The notes under the pieces were generated by a model. That model saw only the letters and a program-made list of their open reading frames with translations, made no database searches and was not told the origin of the DNA. This document shows, piece by piece, positions 33,168 to 41,845 of a stretch of 41,845 nucleotides of DNA. Origin of the DNA: Promethearchaeota archaeon (GTDB lineage: Archaea; Asgardarchaeota; Lokiarchaeia; Sigynarchaeales; SOKP01). The stretch's first letter is position 1; each line of letters starts with the position of its first letter. Made by a program: the position numbers and the translations under genes. The stretch covers positions 1 to 41,845 of the forward strand of contig JAGXNR010000018.1 of the NCBI GenBank assembly GCA_019894875.1, given 5' to 3'.

Positions 33168-34445
33168 ATGGAAGAATTAGCAACTAAAAAGACTTATAGG
33201 AATTACCTGTTTTTCTGGTCAGGTCAGTTGTTTTCCTTATTTGGATCATCAATTATTTCTTTTGTATTGATATGGTGGATTACTGTCGAAACACAGAATC
33301 CGTTATTATTAGCAATAGCAATTTTCCTCCGAATTCTTCCAATGACTATTTTCTTACCTATTGCAGGTGTTTTTTCTGATAGATTTGATCGAAAAAAATT
33401 AATCTTAGTTGCAGATTCTTTACAAGCATTTATAACATTTTTATTAATTCTATTTTTTCTTTCTGGATTAGCTAATGTCTGGATTATAATGATAGTAATT
33501 AGTTTACGAAGTATCTGTCAAGCATTTCATGTCCCGACTGTAAATGCTATAATTCCTTCGATGGTTCCTGAACAAAATCTCCCCCGAATTAACGGAATTA
33601 ACTTTCTTTTTACAGGTATTGTAGGAATATTTGCTCAATTGATAGCAGCGATATTATGGATAATTTTTCCGATTAGCATGATTTTATGGTTAGATGTTAT
33701 CACTTTTTTTATTGCTTTACTACCTCTGTTGTTGATAAAAATACCTTCAGTCATCAAGAAGACGGAAAAAAATGAGACAGTAGAAAAGAACTCATTTCTA
33801 AAAGAATTTAGATTAGGTTTTAAGACATTAAGAGCAATTCCGGGGTTACTAATACTAATTTTTCTAGGAATGATGACCAATTTCTTATTAAGACCATTAG
33901 TTACTTTATTACCACTTTATGTAATTCTCCATGGTGGAGATACTGCATATTATGCTTTTACCTTAACTTTTTTGCACGGAGGAACGATTATCGGTGCCGT
34001 AGCTACTTCAATTAAGAAAAAATGGCCTCATAAAATCAGGATAATATTTGTTGGTACAGTGGTTATTATGGGGGGATCTTTGGTCATGGCATTAGCCCCA
34101 AGAGGTTTATTTTTTATGATCTTTATGGCGGGTATTATATTAGGAATAGCAATGCCAATCATAAATTCCCTTGCCCAGACATTCATACAAACGATTGTAC
34201 CAAAAGATAAATTGGGTAGGATTACTTCTATAGACTGGTTTTTATCTAATCTAATGTCTCCAATCGGTGTAATAATTTCCGGACCATTAGCCCTAATATT
34301 AGGTATTCCCGGTTTATTGATGTATTCTGCTATTATTGGATTGATAATCCCCGTTTCACTATGGTGTTTCACAAAGATTAGAAAATTAGATTATGACGAT
34401 GAAGCTAAACTTAAAAAAATTATTGAAGATGTAAATAATATTTAA
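33168..34445 (+). CDS. MFS exporter, MefA/MFS_3-like (3 of 5)
   Basis: This is 425 aa from the ATG at 33168, chosen because MEELATKKTYRNY aligns with the starts of copies 1 and 2; an in-frame TTG at 33156 is less likely. Motif A is GVFSDRFDRKKLI, changing V-D to S-D relative to copies 1 and 2. The signature after span 4 is CQAFHVPTVNAIIPSMVP. It follows copy 2 after 37 bases. The 160-base gap after it is the largest within the array, so a transcript may end or restart there. Confidence 0.9.
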   Translation: MEELATKKTYRNYLFFWSGQLFSLFGSSIISFVLIWWITVETQNPLLLAIAIFLRILPMTIFLPIAGVFSDRFDRKKLILVADSLQAFITFLLILFFLSGLANVWIIMIVISLRSICQAFHVPTVNAIIPSMVPEQNLPRINGINFLFTGIVGIFAQLIAAILWIIFPISMILWLDVITFFIALLPLLLIKIPSVIKKTEKNETVEKNSFLKEFRLGFKTLRAIPGLLILIFLGMMTNFLLRPLVTLLPLYVILHGGDTAYYAFTLTFLHGGTIIGAVATSIKKKWPHKIRIIFVGTVVIMGGSLVMALAPRGLFFMIFMAGIILGIAMPIINSLAQTFIQTIVPKDKLGRITSIDWFLSNLMSPIGVIISGPLALILGIPGLLMYSAIIGLIIPVSLWCFTKIRKLDYDDEAKLKKIIEDVNNI

Positions 34446-34605
34446 TCTGAATTCGATAATTAAACATATTCTATATTAAAAATACCAAAATTTATTTAAT
34501 TTTTTTAATGCTCTATGTTATTAATTTGATTTTAGATATCTAAAATTTTGAAAGAAAACCAACTAATTCGTTTATGAATCTTTTTAAATAATGAGTTTGA
34601 TGTAA

Positions 34606-35871
34606 TTGGAGAAAAGAGCTAACAAAAAAACTTTTCGAAGTTATATGTATTTTTGGTTTGGGCAATTGTTTTCATTATTAGGATCATTAGTAGTCTTTTT
34701 TGTCATTTTTGTGTGGATTGCTGACGAAACAAGAAGTCCTCTAATGCTATCCTTGGCGAGTCTCATTAATCTTGTTCCTCTGCTTATCATTACACCATTT
34801 GCGGGAGTTATTTCCGACAGAATCAATCGGAAAATGATAATCCTAGTTGTAGATTCATTACAAGCATATTTAACCGTTATTTTAACAATTATTTTTATCC
34901 TGGATTCTGCAGAAATTTGGATCGTATTTATATTCCTTGGTCTTCGAAGTATATGTCAAGCCTTTCATAATCCAACTGTCATGGCTATATTACCATCTAT
35001 GGTTCCACAAGATAAGTTAGGGAAAGTAAATGGTATAAGATACTTATTTTTAGGGATTATACAATTTATAGGACCCGCAGTAGGAGCGACCCTATTATTT
35101 TTTGTTCAAATAAAGTATATTCTCTGGGTAGATGTAATTACTTTTTTTATTGCACTAATTCCTCTCATAACTTTAAAATTACCTCTACTTCAAATTAACG
35201 ATAATCGTAGTCAACAAAATTCATTTGTGAAAGATTTTAGAGAAGGTATTAAGGTAATGAAAAATGTTCCTGGACTTCTAATAATTATGTTGATTGCGAT
35301 GCTATTAACCATGTTGACACAACCTTTAATGGTTCTCTCCACATTTTATATAAAGTATATCCATGGTGGTAATAATTTTACATTAGCAATCATCCAAATG
35401 ATAATGCAGGGAGGAATGATTTTAGGAGCATTAATTCCTTTTTTTAAAAAACGATGGAAAAATAAGATGAGAATTTTATTTATCGGAATGATTGTAATAA
35501 ATGTTGGTTATATAATGCATGCAATTGCTCCAATTGGATTTTTTCCTCTGATAAGTGCCGGTGCATTTATAATGGGATTCATCATGCCAATAATAAATAT
35601 AATTGTAATGACGGTAGTTCAAATTACAGTTCCTCATGATAAAATGGGGAGAGTTTCTTCTATTTTAAATACATTAATGATGATTGGTTCACCTTTAGGA
35701 GCTATTTTAGCAGGCTCATTAAGTGGGATTTTAGGTGTATCATTTCTATATCTACTATGCGCAATAATTGGAATTTTTATTACTATAATCCCTTATTATT
35801 TAACGGGCATAAGACATATTAACTATGATAAAGAAATTGGGGATACTAGTTCTTTTGTAGGCAGAACCTAA
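34606..35871 (+). CDS. MFS exporter, MefA/MFS_3-like (4 of 5)
   Basis: This 421-aa protein starts at TTG 34606 (MEKRANKKTFRSY, aligned with its sisters). A TATA-like TTTTTAAATA at 34581-34590 lies only about 20 bases before the start, so this gene may have its own promoter with an extremely short leader. Motif A is GVISDRINRKMII, with Met where the others have Lys. The signature after span 4 is CQAFHNPTVMAILPSMVP. It is the most divergent copy by eye; the substrate path may differ. Confidence 0.88.
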   Translation: MEKRANKKTFRSYMYFWFGQLFSLLGSLVVFFVIFVWIADETRSPLMLSLASLINLVPLLIITPFAGVISDRINRKMIILVVDSLQAYLTVILTIIFILDSAEIWIVFIFLGLRSICQAFHNPTVMAILPSMVPQDKLGKVNGIRYLFLGIIQFIGPAVGATLLFFVQIKYILWVDVITFFIALIPLITLKLPLLQINDNRSQQNSFVKDFREGIKVMKNVPGLLIIMLIAMLLTMLTQPLMVLSTFYIKYIHGGNNFTLAIIQMIMQGGMILGALIPFFKKRWKNKMRILFIGMIVINVGYIMHAIAPIGFFPLISAGAFIMGFIMPIINIIVMTVVQITVPHDKMGRVSSILNTLMMIGSPLGAILAGSLSGILGVSFLYLLCAIIGIFITIIPYYLTGIRHINYDKEIGDTSSFVGRT

Positions 35872-35932
35872 AACTTCTTATAGTTAAAATCATTTTCTAA
35901 ATCATCTATTTGATGGATTTTGAGGATAAAGT

Positions 35933-37222
35933 TTGGAAATTACATCATCAAAGAAAAGGTACCACCAATATCTTTTTATTTGGGCAGGTCAATTAATTTC
36001 TCTTTTTGGATCATCAGTGGTTGGATTTGCCTTAATATGGTGGATGACAATAATGACAGGGAGTGCGATGTTCCTTGCGACTAATTCATTTCTAACTATA
36101 ATAGTAATGACCATATGTATGCCTATTGCGGGAGTTTTTTCAGACAGATTCAATAGGAAAGTTCTAATTATTTTGGCTGATTCATTATTGGCATTTTCAA
36201 TAATCTTAGGCATAATATTGTTTCAATTTGATCTTATGACTATCTGGGTTTTATTAGCATTCATGAGTATAAATAGCATATTTCATGCATTTCATATGCC
36301 TACTTTTAACGCAATTGTTCCCTCAATGGTTCCTCCGGAAAAATTAATGCGAATTAATTCTATAAGTTTTTTCTTTGTAGGTTCAATCCAAGTTTTCGCT
36401 CAGTTTATAGCTTCAGTACTCTGGTTATTTTTTCCAATCCATATTATTCTTTGGGTGGACTTCATTACTTATTTAATTGCTCTGATACCATTAATAATAA
36501 TTGAAATACCTTCAGTAAATGACAAACAAAGCACAGCCACAGAAGGACTGAAGAAGCCTTCTTTTTTTAAAGAATTTATAACTGGAGTTAGAGCTTTGAA
36601 ATTAATACCCGGACTCATAATTATTATAATAATGATGATGCTAACTTCATTTATAATGAGCCCGATTAAAGTTTTACTTCCTTTATATGTTTATAGTACT
36701 CATAGTGGTTCAGCAGGTCATTTTGCTCTAACTTTAATATTTTTTCAAGGCGGAATGATTTTGGGTGCTTTAATCCCTTTTATTAAGAAACAGTGGGCTC
36801 ATAAAGCGAGAGTGATTTTTATTTGTCTCGGGATTACAATGATAGGATATATAATACTTGCGTTAGCTCCAAGAGGGACATATTTTATAATTGCCCTCGG
36901 TGCAGCAACAATGGGCTTATCTTTCCCTATTATAAGTACATTATCAACTACAATTATTCAAACGGTAGTTCCTCTAGAGAAAATGGGAAGAATAATGTCC
37001 ATTAATCAAACAATAACCATATTGATACTTCCACTTGGCACAATACTTTCAGGACCATTAGCTGAAATTTTAGGAATTCCATTGTTATTCTTCTATTCTG
37101 CGGAGTTGGGACTAATTATTGCCTTTTCACTATGGACTTTAACAAATATTAGAAAATTAGATTATGGAAATTTGGGGAAAATTGGAGAAATTAGTGAAAA
37201 AATAAAAAATCTAAATAAATAA
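35933..37222 (+). CDS. MFS exporter, MefA/MFS_3-like (5 of 5)
   Basis: This 429-aa protein starts at TTG 35933, with GAGG seven bases upstream. The N-terminus MEITSSKKRYHQY is shifted from the MEELA pattern but aligned in position. Motif A is GVFSDRFNRKVLI and the signature after span 4 is FHAFHMPTFNAIVPSMVP. Twelve spans are intact, and the end (IRKLDYGNLGKIGEISEKI) resembles the tail of copy 1. It is the last gene of the plus-strand block and is convergent with the metallo-beta-lactamase-fold gene, with 18 bases between stops. Confidence 0.9.
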   Translation: MEITSSKKRYHQYLFIWAGQLISLFGSSVVGFALIWWMTIMTGSAMFLATNSFLTIIVMTICMPIAGVFSDRFNRKVLIILADSLLAFSIILGIILFQFDLMTIWVLLAFMSINSIFHAFHMPTFNAIVPSMVPPEKLMRINSISFFFVGSIQVFAQFIASVLWLFFPIHIILWVDFITYLIALIPLIIIEIPSVNDKQSTATEGLKKPSFFKEFITGVRALKLIPGLIIIIIMMMLTSFIMSPIKVLLPLYVYSTHSGSAGHFALTLIFFQGGMILGALIPFIKKQWAHKARVIFICLGITMIGYIILALAPRGTYFIIALGAATMGLSFPIISTLSTTIIQTVVPLEKMGRIMSINQTITILILPLGTILSGPLAEILGIPLLFFYSAELGLIIAFSLWTLTNIRKLDYGNLGKIGEISEKIKNLNK

Positions 37223-37240
37223 TTAATCTTCTTCTATTGC

Positions 37241-38068
37241 TTATTTATTCTTATAGAAGTTTAACCAATGATTAACAGTCATACTTCTTCGACCTGCATC
37301 AGGTTCACCAAAAGTATTGGGAATGCTAATTTTTTCCGCGGTAATATTCTCTTTAATGGCGTCTTTAATAATATTTCTAAAATCCGTATAGAATTCAATG
37401 TGGCGATCTAATGAACTCGCTCCCTTCATTATAGGTCCATGTCCAGGGATGTATATATCAGCATTAATATCCTGCATTTTCTTTAAAGCATTTATTAAAA
37501 GTTCAGGGTCACAGGTAGGATCTCCTGCATAGGGAAAAGTATTTTCAAATATTAGATCTCCTGCGAAAACAACCTTCTGATGAGGAAACCAAACAAAACT
37601 GGACCCCGCTGTATGACCTCCTGTATGGTAAATCTCTATATGTAAATCATCATCTTGAATAATTAATTTATCCGTAAATAGAAGAGTAGGAACGATATAC
37701 TCAACACCCTCACCAATTGGACCTTCCTTTGCCAAATTCTTTATAAAAACTTGATATCGAGATTTAGTTTCGTTATTCAACATTATTTTTGATGTCATTT
37801 CACTGCTTAGGATACAGATATCTTTAAAAGGTTTGAAACCAAATATATGGTCTCCGTGATAATGAGTGACAACTAAATATTTAACTGGAACACCAAATTG
37901 GCTTTTTAAATTCTTCCGAAGCAATTCTCCAGTCTTTACATACATTGTACTATCAATAGCAATACAAAAATTGCGTAAAGAAAGTCCACCTGCATTACCA
38001 CGACCTTCACCTGTCGTATTAGCTACTGTTAGAGGAGTAATTGAATCTAATTTATAGGTAATGTCCAT
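37241..38068 (-). CDS. Metallo-beta-lactamase-fold hydrolase
   Basis: This 275-aa protein carries the zinc signature THYHGDH (H69, H71, D73, H74), then GGHTAGSSFVWF with the third His, VFAGDLIFE with the bridging Asp, and YIPGHGPI with the last His. All five metal-binding motifs are present, so it should be an active binuclear enzyme. The fold covers lactonases, glyoxalase II, thioesterases and quorum-quenching enzymes. The glycine-rich segment GRGNAGGLSLRN near residue 25 fits the first strand pair. No signal peptide is present. The substrate is unknown. Confidence 0.9.
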   Translation of the reverse strand: MDITYKLDSITPLTVANTTGEGRGNAGGLSLRNFCIAIDSTMYVKTGELLRKNLKSQFGVPVKYLVVTHYHGDHIFGFKPFKDICILSSEMTSKIMLNNETKSRYQVFIKNLAKEGPIGEGVEYIVPTLLFTDKLIIQDDDLHIEIYHTGGHTAGSSFVWFPHQKVVFAGDLIFENTFPYAGDPTCDPELLINALKKMQDINADIYIPGHGPIMKGASSLDRHIEFYTDFRNIIKDAIKENITAEKISIPNTFGEPDAGRRSMTVNHWLNFYKNK

Positions 38069-38224
38069 TATAATTCACAATATTTGTTTTAAGATAGATA
38101 AAGAGTGAATATTTTATATTCTTTATATAAAATTTAGATTTCAACGATTTTTTATCTTCATGATAAATAAAACAAGCTCTAAATTGAAAATAATTAAAAA
38201 AAAATAAAAAGATTTCAATATGCT

Positions 38225-39094
38225 TTATTCTCTAATTGGGATTAATTCTTCTTCATTTATCTTCCTTGCTTCGGGTAAGCCTTTTCGAAGGTTGTTAAAT
38301 TTGTTTATAGATAAGCCATATACAATATAAGCAGGGATAGAATTTAAAATAGCTATTGCTGGAGTAAACCCTAGAACTACTGCATCTGATAGTCTTCCTG
38401 GAAAATTGGAGAAATAAAGTATCAAGGTTGCTAAGAATACAATTGCGGAAATCCCAGAATATCCCTTAAGATAACTATTAAACCTTAAGTGAATGGGTTC
38501 AATCTCAAATAGCTGATCCAACCGCTTTTCTAAGCTATAATGAATAAGTCCAGAATCCTCAAGCATCCATCCAATCGACCAAAGCCCTATAACTATAGGT
38601 AAGACTAAACCTACTATTGCCATGAAGAATGGTAGGACAAAATTTAACTGCAATCCTTCAGCGGTATAACCACTTACTGTAACTTCATTAATAAAAAGAT
38701 AAGCATAATCTTCAAGAAGTGGCACAATAAAGGCTAGAAGTCCTATAGTTAAAAGAAAAATAAAAATCCCTCTTTTTATGAATTTTTTTAGCGATAAAAT
38801 TTGAGGTTCTACATCTATGAAGGCATCTTTATGGCGTCTGTAAATAGCTCGCTTTCCCTTTAAGAATAATGGTGTAAATAGGCGTGAAAATAAAACAACT
38901 GTTATCATTGAACCTACATTTGGTATTATAAAATCAAACACAATATTATTTATATTTGAGGGAAGTCCCAATAAAGGTACGATTCCTATTTGTTCATCTA
39001 CAAAAATCATCCGAATCATGGCAATTGGTAGTACAATTAAATATCCTATTAATATAACCAGAAAATGGGTACCGAGTTTTTCTTTTAGTTTCAT
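38225..39094 (-). CDS. Six-TM membrane protein of unknown function
   Basis: This 289-aa protein has hydrophobic spans at about residues 10-32, 58-76, 109-129, 150-176, 212-232 and 240-262. A basic cytosolic loop (KGKRAIYRRHKD) lies after the second span, and a charged tail ends the protein. A conserved-looking WMLEDSGLIHYS segment follows span 4. I do not recognise the family. It is in the same direction as the AN1 zinc-finger gene but separated by 144 bases. Confidence 0.65.
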   Translation of the reverse strand: MKLKEKLGTHFLVILIGYLIVLPIAMIRMIFVDEQIGIVPLLGLPSNINNIVFDFIIPNVGSMITVVLFSRLFTPLFLKGKRAIYRRHKDAFIDVEPQILSLKKFIKRGIFIFLLTIGLLAFIVPLLEDYAYLFINEVTVSGYTAEGLQLNFVLPFFMAIVGLVLPIVIGLWSIGWMLEDSGLIHYSLEKRLDQLFEIEPIHLRFNSYLKGYSGISAIVFLATLILYFSNFPGRLSDAVVLGFTPAIAILNSIPAYIVYGLSINKFNNLRKGLPEARKINEEELIPIRE

Positions 39095-39238
39095 ATTAGA
39101 TAATTCACCAAATTTGTCAAATTCTATAAACTTACTAAATTAGAATTTGATTTGTAAAATAAGAATTAATATAATTTAAAAAGATGGTATTATAATCTAT
39201 TATCTTAAAAATAGGGGAAAATCAAATAACCCAAATCT

Positions 39239-39781
39239 TTATTCGTGTTCTTGAACCCAATTCCTAATATCTTTACTTTTTTTTGGGAAGAGATCTCTGA
39301 TAACTGATAATGCCTTTTTTTTTACATCTGGGTTTTCATCTGAAAGGATACAGTTCTCGAGAACACTGAAAGTCTTATTATTGATAAGCTCTAAAACCTT
39401 GAAAGCCATTATACTATTTATTCTAACATCGATCTCTTCACTATCTTCTAAAAAATGAGTTAAGAGATCCGTAGCCTCCAAGTCATTCATTTGATTAGTG
39501 GTAACAAACTCATAAATCTTTGCAACTGATAAACTTTTATCCATAAAATCTAAAGCATCTTGATAAAACACCTCAGATTGTTCTAAAGGATCCATTATCT
39601 TAGAGTTTCGCTTCAAATCGAATGGACACTCATGATTTTCAGGCAATCGATGGTTACCACAGAAAACCATACCGCAGAATGTACATCTATAGGGTATATC
39701 ATCCACTTTATGCTTACAAAAATAACAGTTTGGCAAATTATGAGGGATAAATTTAGCTAATATTGCTAAATATAAATTCAA
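39239..39781 (-). CDS. AN1-type zinc-finger protein with HEAT-like repeats
   Basis: This 180-aa protein starts at TTG 39781. An AN1 finger spans residues about 19-53: CYFC, then RCTFC, VFC, GNH, ENHEC, giving the full C-x2-C...C-x2-C-x4-C-x2-H-x5-H-x-C set. A short linker follows. The last 100 residues hold two helical pairs resembling HEAT repeats (DVRINSIMAFKVLE and DVKKKALSVIRDLF). AN1 fingers occur in eukaryotic ubiquitin/proteasome-linked proteins and in archaea. The HEAT part suggests a protein-binding role. An N-terminal hydrophobic stretch (LYLAILAKFI) might contact a membrane. Confidence 0.85.
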   Translation of the reverse strand: MNLYLAILAKFIPHNLPNCYFCKHKVDDIPYRCTFCGMVFCGNHRLPENHECPFDLKRNSKIMDPLEQSEVFYQDALDFMDKSLSVAKIYEFVTTNQMNDLEATDLLTHFLEDSEEIDVRINSIMAFKVLELINNKTFSVLENCILSDENPDVKKKALSVIRDLFPKKSKDIRNWVQEHE

Positions 39782-39809
39782 TTATTCTAATTTAAACTCT
39801 TTTGATTAT

Positions 39810-41845
39810 CTAGAATTTATGTTCTTGTCTATTAATAATATCATTTTGAATTGGGTTTCCAAGATCCACGAATGTGGCGTTGTATCCTCCAACTTTTACG
39901 ATTAAATCTGAATAATTCTCAGGATGGATTTGAGCATCTTTAAGTAGTTCAGTTGATACTACTGTCGGTTGGATTTGAACACCTCCTGCTGTAAAATAAG
40001 ATTTAAGCAAATGATAGAATTTCTCAATATGTTCTTCTCTTGAAAAATTTTGAGCATTCATTCTTATATTAACCGCAACCCCATTTATAGCAAGTTCATA
40101 ATTTAATTTTGCTATAGAATTTAAAACAGCAGTAAGACCATTCTTTTCCATGTTATTTACAGGAGAAAGACTATTTGATAAAGGTTGATTAGCTTTCCTT
40201 CCATCAGCAGATGCTCTTGTGAATAAACCCTCTATAACATGTATTCCCATAGAATAGGCTCCCGGATTATACTGACCATTTCTTAAACATTTGTGTTTTA
40301 CTACTTCAGAGCAGAATAAATCCCATAGTTCATTTGCAAGTCGATCTACTTCTTCTTCATCATTCCCCCACTTACTAGATTTATGTAATAAATACTGTCT
40401 TAGTTCTTCTTGTCCTGTAAAATTTGAATTCAAAACCGTTATAAATTCTGAGAGTGTTATTTTTTTATTTTCATACACTAATTTCTTGATATTAAACATT
40501 GAATCTACCAACGTAGCAAATCCATAAGCCGTAATTGAAGAAAAATTATATCGCGCCCCTCCTGCGGTATAATCTTTGCCTTCCTCCATACACCCTTCAA
40601 TAATAGCAGAAACAAATGGTTGAGGGAAATGGTTAATGGTCTCTTCATCTCCTAATTCTGCGATTTTAACACATTTTTCTATATTATATTGTAGTTGGCG
40701 AATAAAAGCCGAATAAAATTCATTGTATGTAGAGAAATTTCCAGGATTCCCTGTTTCTAAACCACCTATTTGTTGGGTTAAATTACAATAACCATTGTTT
40801 AATGTGAGTTCAAGAACACCTGGAAGATTTATATACATTCTACCCGTCGCAGCAAAAGTATTTCCTTGACTTGTAGGTTCTACACATCCAATTATTGCAT
40901 AGTTATGTGCGTCTTCAGTGGTATATCCTCCTTTTATCATCGCAGGAATAATATTGTCATCATTATAAAAAGCAATACCAGATGTAGATTGAAATACTTT
41001 TATGGCTTCTTTAAAAAATGTAACAGGAGTTTTGTTATGAATTCTGATTGAAAGATCGGTTGTGAATGCTTTTAGATTCTTATAAGCTTCCAGAAATAAA
41101 TAGGAAATCTCATTTGTTGCATCATTTCCATTCTTATCCATACCAGAAATTGTTATAGTTTGGGTATTTTGTCCAAGTGCATTTGCTACTGTAGTATAAT
41201 CTGTTGGTAATAGTGTTACATTCCATGTTAATTTTAAATTTAGTTCTTCAATAAGATCTAACGCGAAATCTCTTGTAATTTTATTTTTATCGATATCTTC
41301 TTTATAAAATGACCACAAGATTTGATCTAACCGACCTAGAGCTACAACACTTCTCTGATAGATTATATTAATTATGTTTTGGGTAAAGGAAATCAATTGA
41401 ATTGCTTCATAGAATGAATCAGGGGTAGAACTAGTAAATTTCTCCATCATCATTCCAATAATCTCGAGCTCCTTCTTCCTTTGCTTATTAACTTCATCGT
41501 ATGCTTTTTTGTACGCAAGTTCAGAATATCTCCTTGAAAATTCTTTCGCTCCATAATAGAGAATTTTCACAGCTTCATAGAAATTATATTTTTCTTCATA
41601 ATTGTAGTCCTCTGTTTTTAATTTTGATTGATAAGATTCTGCCTCTTTAATAATTCCGTTATATCCTAATTTTAACAATTTTTCATAATTCACACAAATA
41701 TGACCTTCATTAGTTCCACTTACGATTGCGATATTTGGGGCTGCTAAGGAAATTCTATCTCTTCCTGGTATTAATTTCTCATCTAAAATTCTTTTAGGAA
41801 TTATATCACTATAAAGAGCCCTACCTTTCCAGAAAGGAATTAATT
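39810..41845 (-). CDS. Glycyl-radical enzyme (PflD/diol-dehydratase-like), 5' end cut by window edge
   Basis: The frame stays open from the GTG at 41693 to the right edge at 41845, adding typical family sequence (FWKGRALYS, EGHICVNYEKLL), so the start lies outside. Numbering from 41693, the active-site loop is IIGCVEPTSQGNTF with Cys270 and Glu272. The glycyl-radical motif is KVGGYNATF with Gly603, followed by the usual C-terminal QNDIINRQEHKF. A single active-site Cys with Glu after one residue (GCVE) excludes pyruvate formate-lyase proper, which has two adjacent cysteines. It fits the eliminase/decarboxylase branch (diol dehydratase, choline lyase, PflD). The activating radical-SAM enzyme is not in the window. 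Confidence 0.92.
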   Translation of the reverse strand, partial: LIPFWKGRALYSDIIPKRILDEKLIPGRDRISLAAPNIAIVSGTNEGHICVNYEKLLKLGYNGIIKEAESYQSKLKTEDYNYEEKYNFYEAVKILYYGAKEFSRRYSELAYKKAYDEVNKQRKKELEIIGMMMEKFTSSTPDSFYEAIQLISFTQNIINIIYQRSVVALGRLDQILWSFYKEDIDKNKITRDFALDLIEELNLKLTWNVTLLPTDYTTVANALGQNTQTITISGMDKNGNDATNEISYLFLEAYKNLKAFTTDLSIRIHNKTPVTFFKEAIKVFQSTSGIAFYNDDNIIPAMIKGGYTTEDAHNYAIIGCVEPTSQGNTFAATGRMYINLPGVLELTLNNGYCNLTQQIGGLETGNPGNFSTYNEFYSAFIRQLQYNIEKCVKIAELGDEETINHFPQPFVSAIIEGCMEEGKDYTAGGARYNFSSITAYGFATLVDSMFNIKKLVYENKKITLSEFITVLNSNFTGQEELRQYLLHKSSKWGNDEEEVDRLANELWDLFCSEVVKHKCLRNGQYNPGAYSMGIHVIEGLFTRASADGRKANQPLSNSLSPVNNMEKNGLTAVLNSIAKLNYELAINGVAVNIRMNAQNFSREEHIEKFYHLLKSYFTAGGVQIQPTVVSTELLKDAQIHPENYSDLIVKVGGYNATFVDLGNPIQNDIINRQEHKF

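Noticed and set aside
34028..34372. 114-codon minus-strand frame inside MFS copy 3
   Set aside because: Antisense to conserved membrane spans; similar shadows occur in the other MFS copies.
1..41845. CRISPR arrays, tRNA genes, insertion sequences
   Set aside because: No regularly spaced repeats, no T-arm plus acceptor pairing, and no transposase-like frame or matching terminal inverted repeats were seen on either strand.

Overview
The window is AT-rich and reads as part of an Asgard (Lokiarchaeia-like) archaeal chromosome. The archaeal assignment rests on a clear initiation factor aIF1A (25192-25584, minus), TATA-like elements about 25 nt upstream of several starts, frequent TTG/GTG starts, and Shine-Dalgarno motifs of the AGGTGA/GGAGG type. 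The Asgard assignment is an inference from the mix: an AN1 zinc finger with HEAT-like repeats, a longin/roadblock-like protein, many lineage-specific membrane proteins, and numerous bacterial-type acyl-CoA enzymes. No rRNA, tRNA, CRISPR array or transposase was seen.

Region 1 (1-19.1 kb) is rich in acyl-CoA and flavin enzymes in both orientations. It holds a GctB-like CoA-transferase subunit (cut by the left edge), two crotonases, an acyl-CoA dehydrogenase followed by two tandem MaoC-like hydratases, an aldo/keto reductase, four FMN enzymes of the nitronate monooxygenase/FabK superfamily, two hotdog thioesterases, an AhpD-like protein and a methyltransferase. Together they suggest processing of fatty, branched or aromatic acyl-CoAs, with substrates unknown. 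The region also carries a 1105-aa UPF0182-type membrane protein with extra domains, and just after it a gene-free stretch with several strong hairpins whose wobble pairs all point to a plus-strand RNA.

Region 2 (19.2-28.3 kb) is mixed. It has internally repeated membrane proteins, an orphan protease-prodomain-like protein, a GNAT acetyltransferase, a NIF3 protein, a bacterial-type cold-shock protein convergent with aIF1A, a longin-like protein, a TIGR04076-like protein and a small alpha/beta-barrel protein. A 45-46 bp direct repeat brackets the last of these.

Region 3 (28.3-37.2 kb) is one long plus-strand block. It starts with a small protein of an unrecognised family (C-terminal NPRYFEE motif, with a second copy at 15918-16130), then a bactofilin-like protein, a coiled-coil/RHH/winged-helix protein, and five consecutive paralogous MFS exporters. 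Close spacing suggests co-transcription of at least the first four to six genes.

Region 4 (37.2-41.8 kb, minus) holds a metallo-beta-lactamase-fold hydrolase, a six-TM protein, the AN1 zinc-finger protein and a glycyl-radical enzyme cut by the right edge.

All family assignments are by eye from motifs and remembered family patterns; no search was run.
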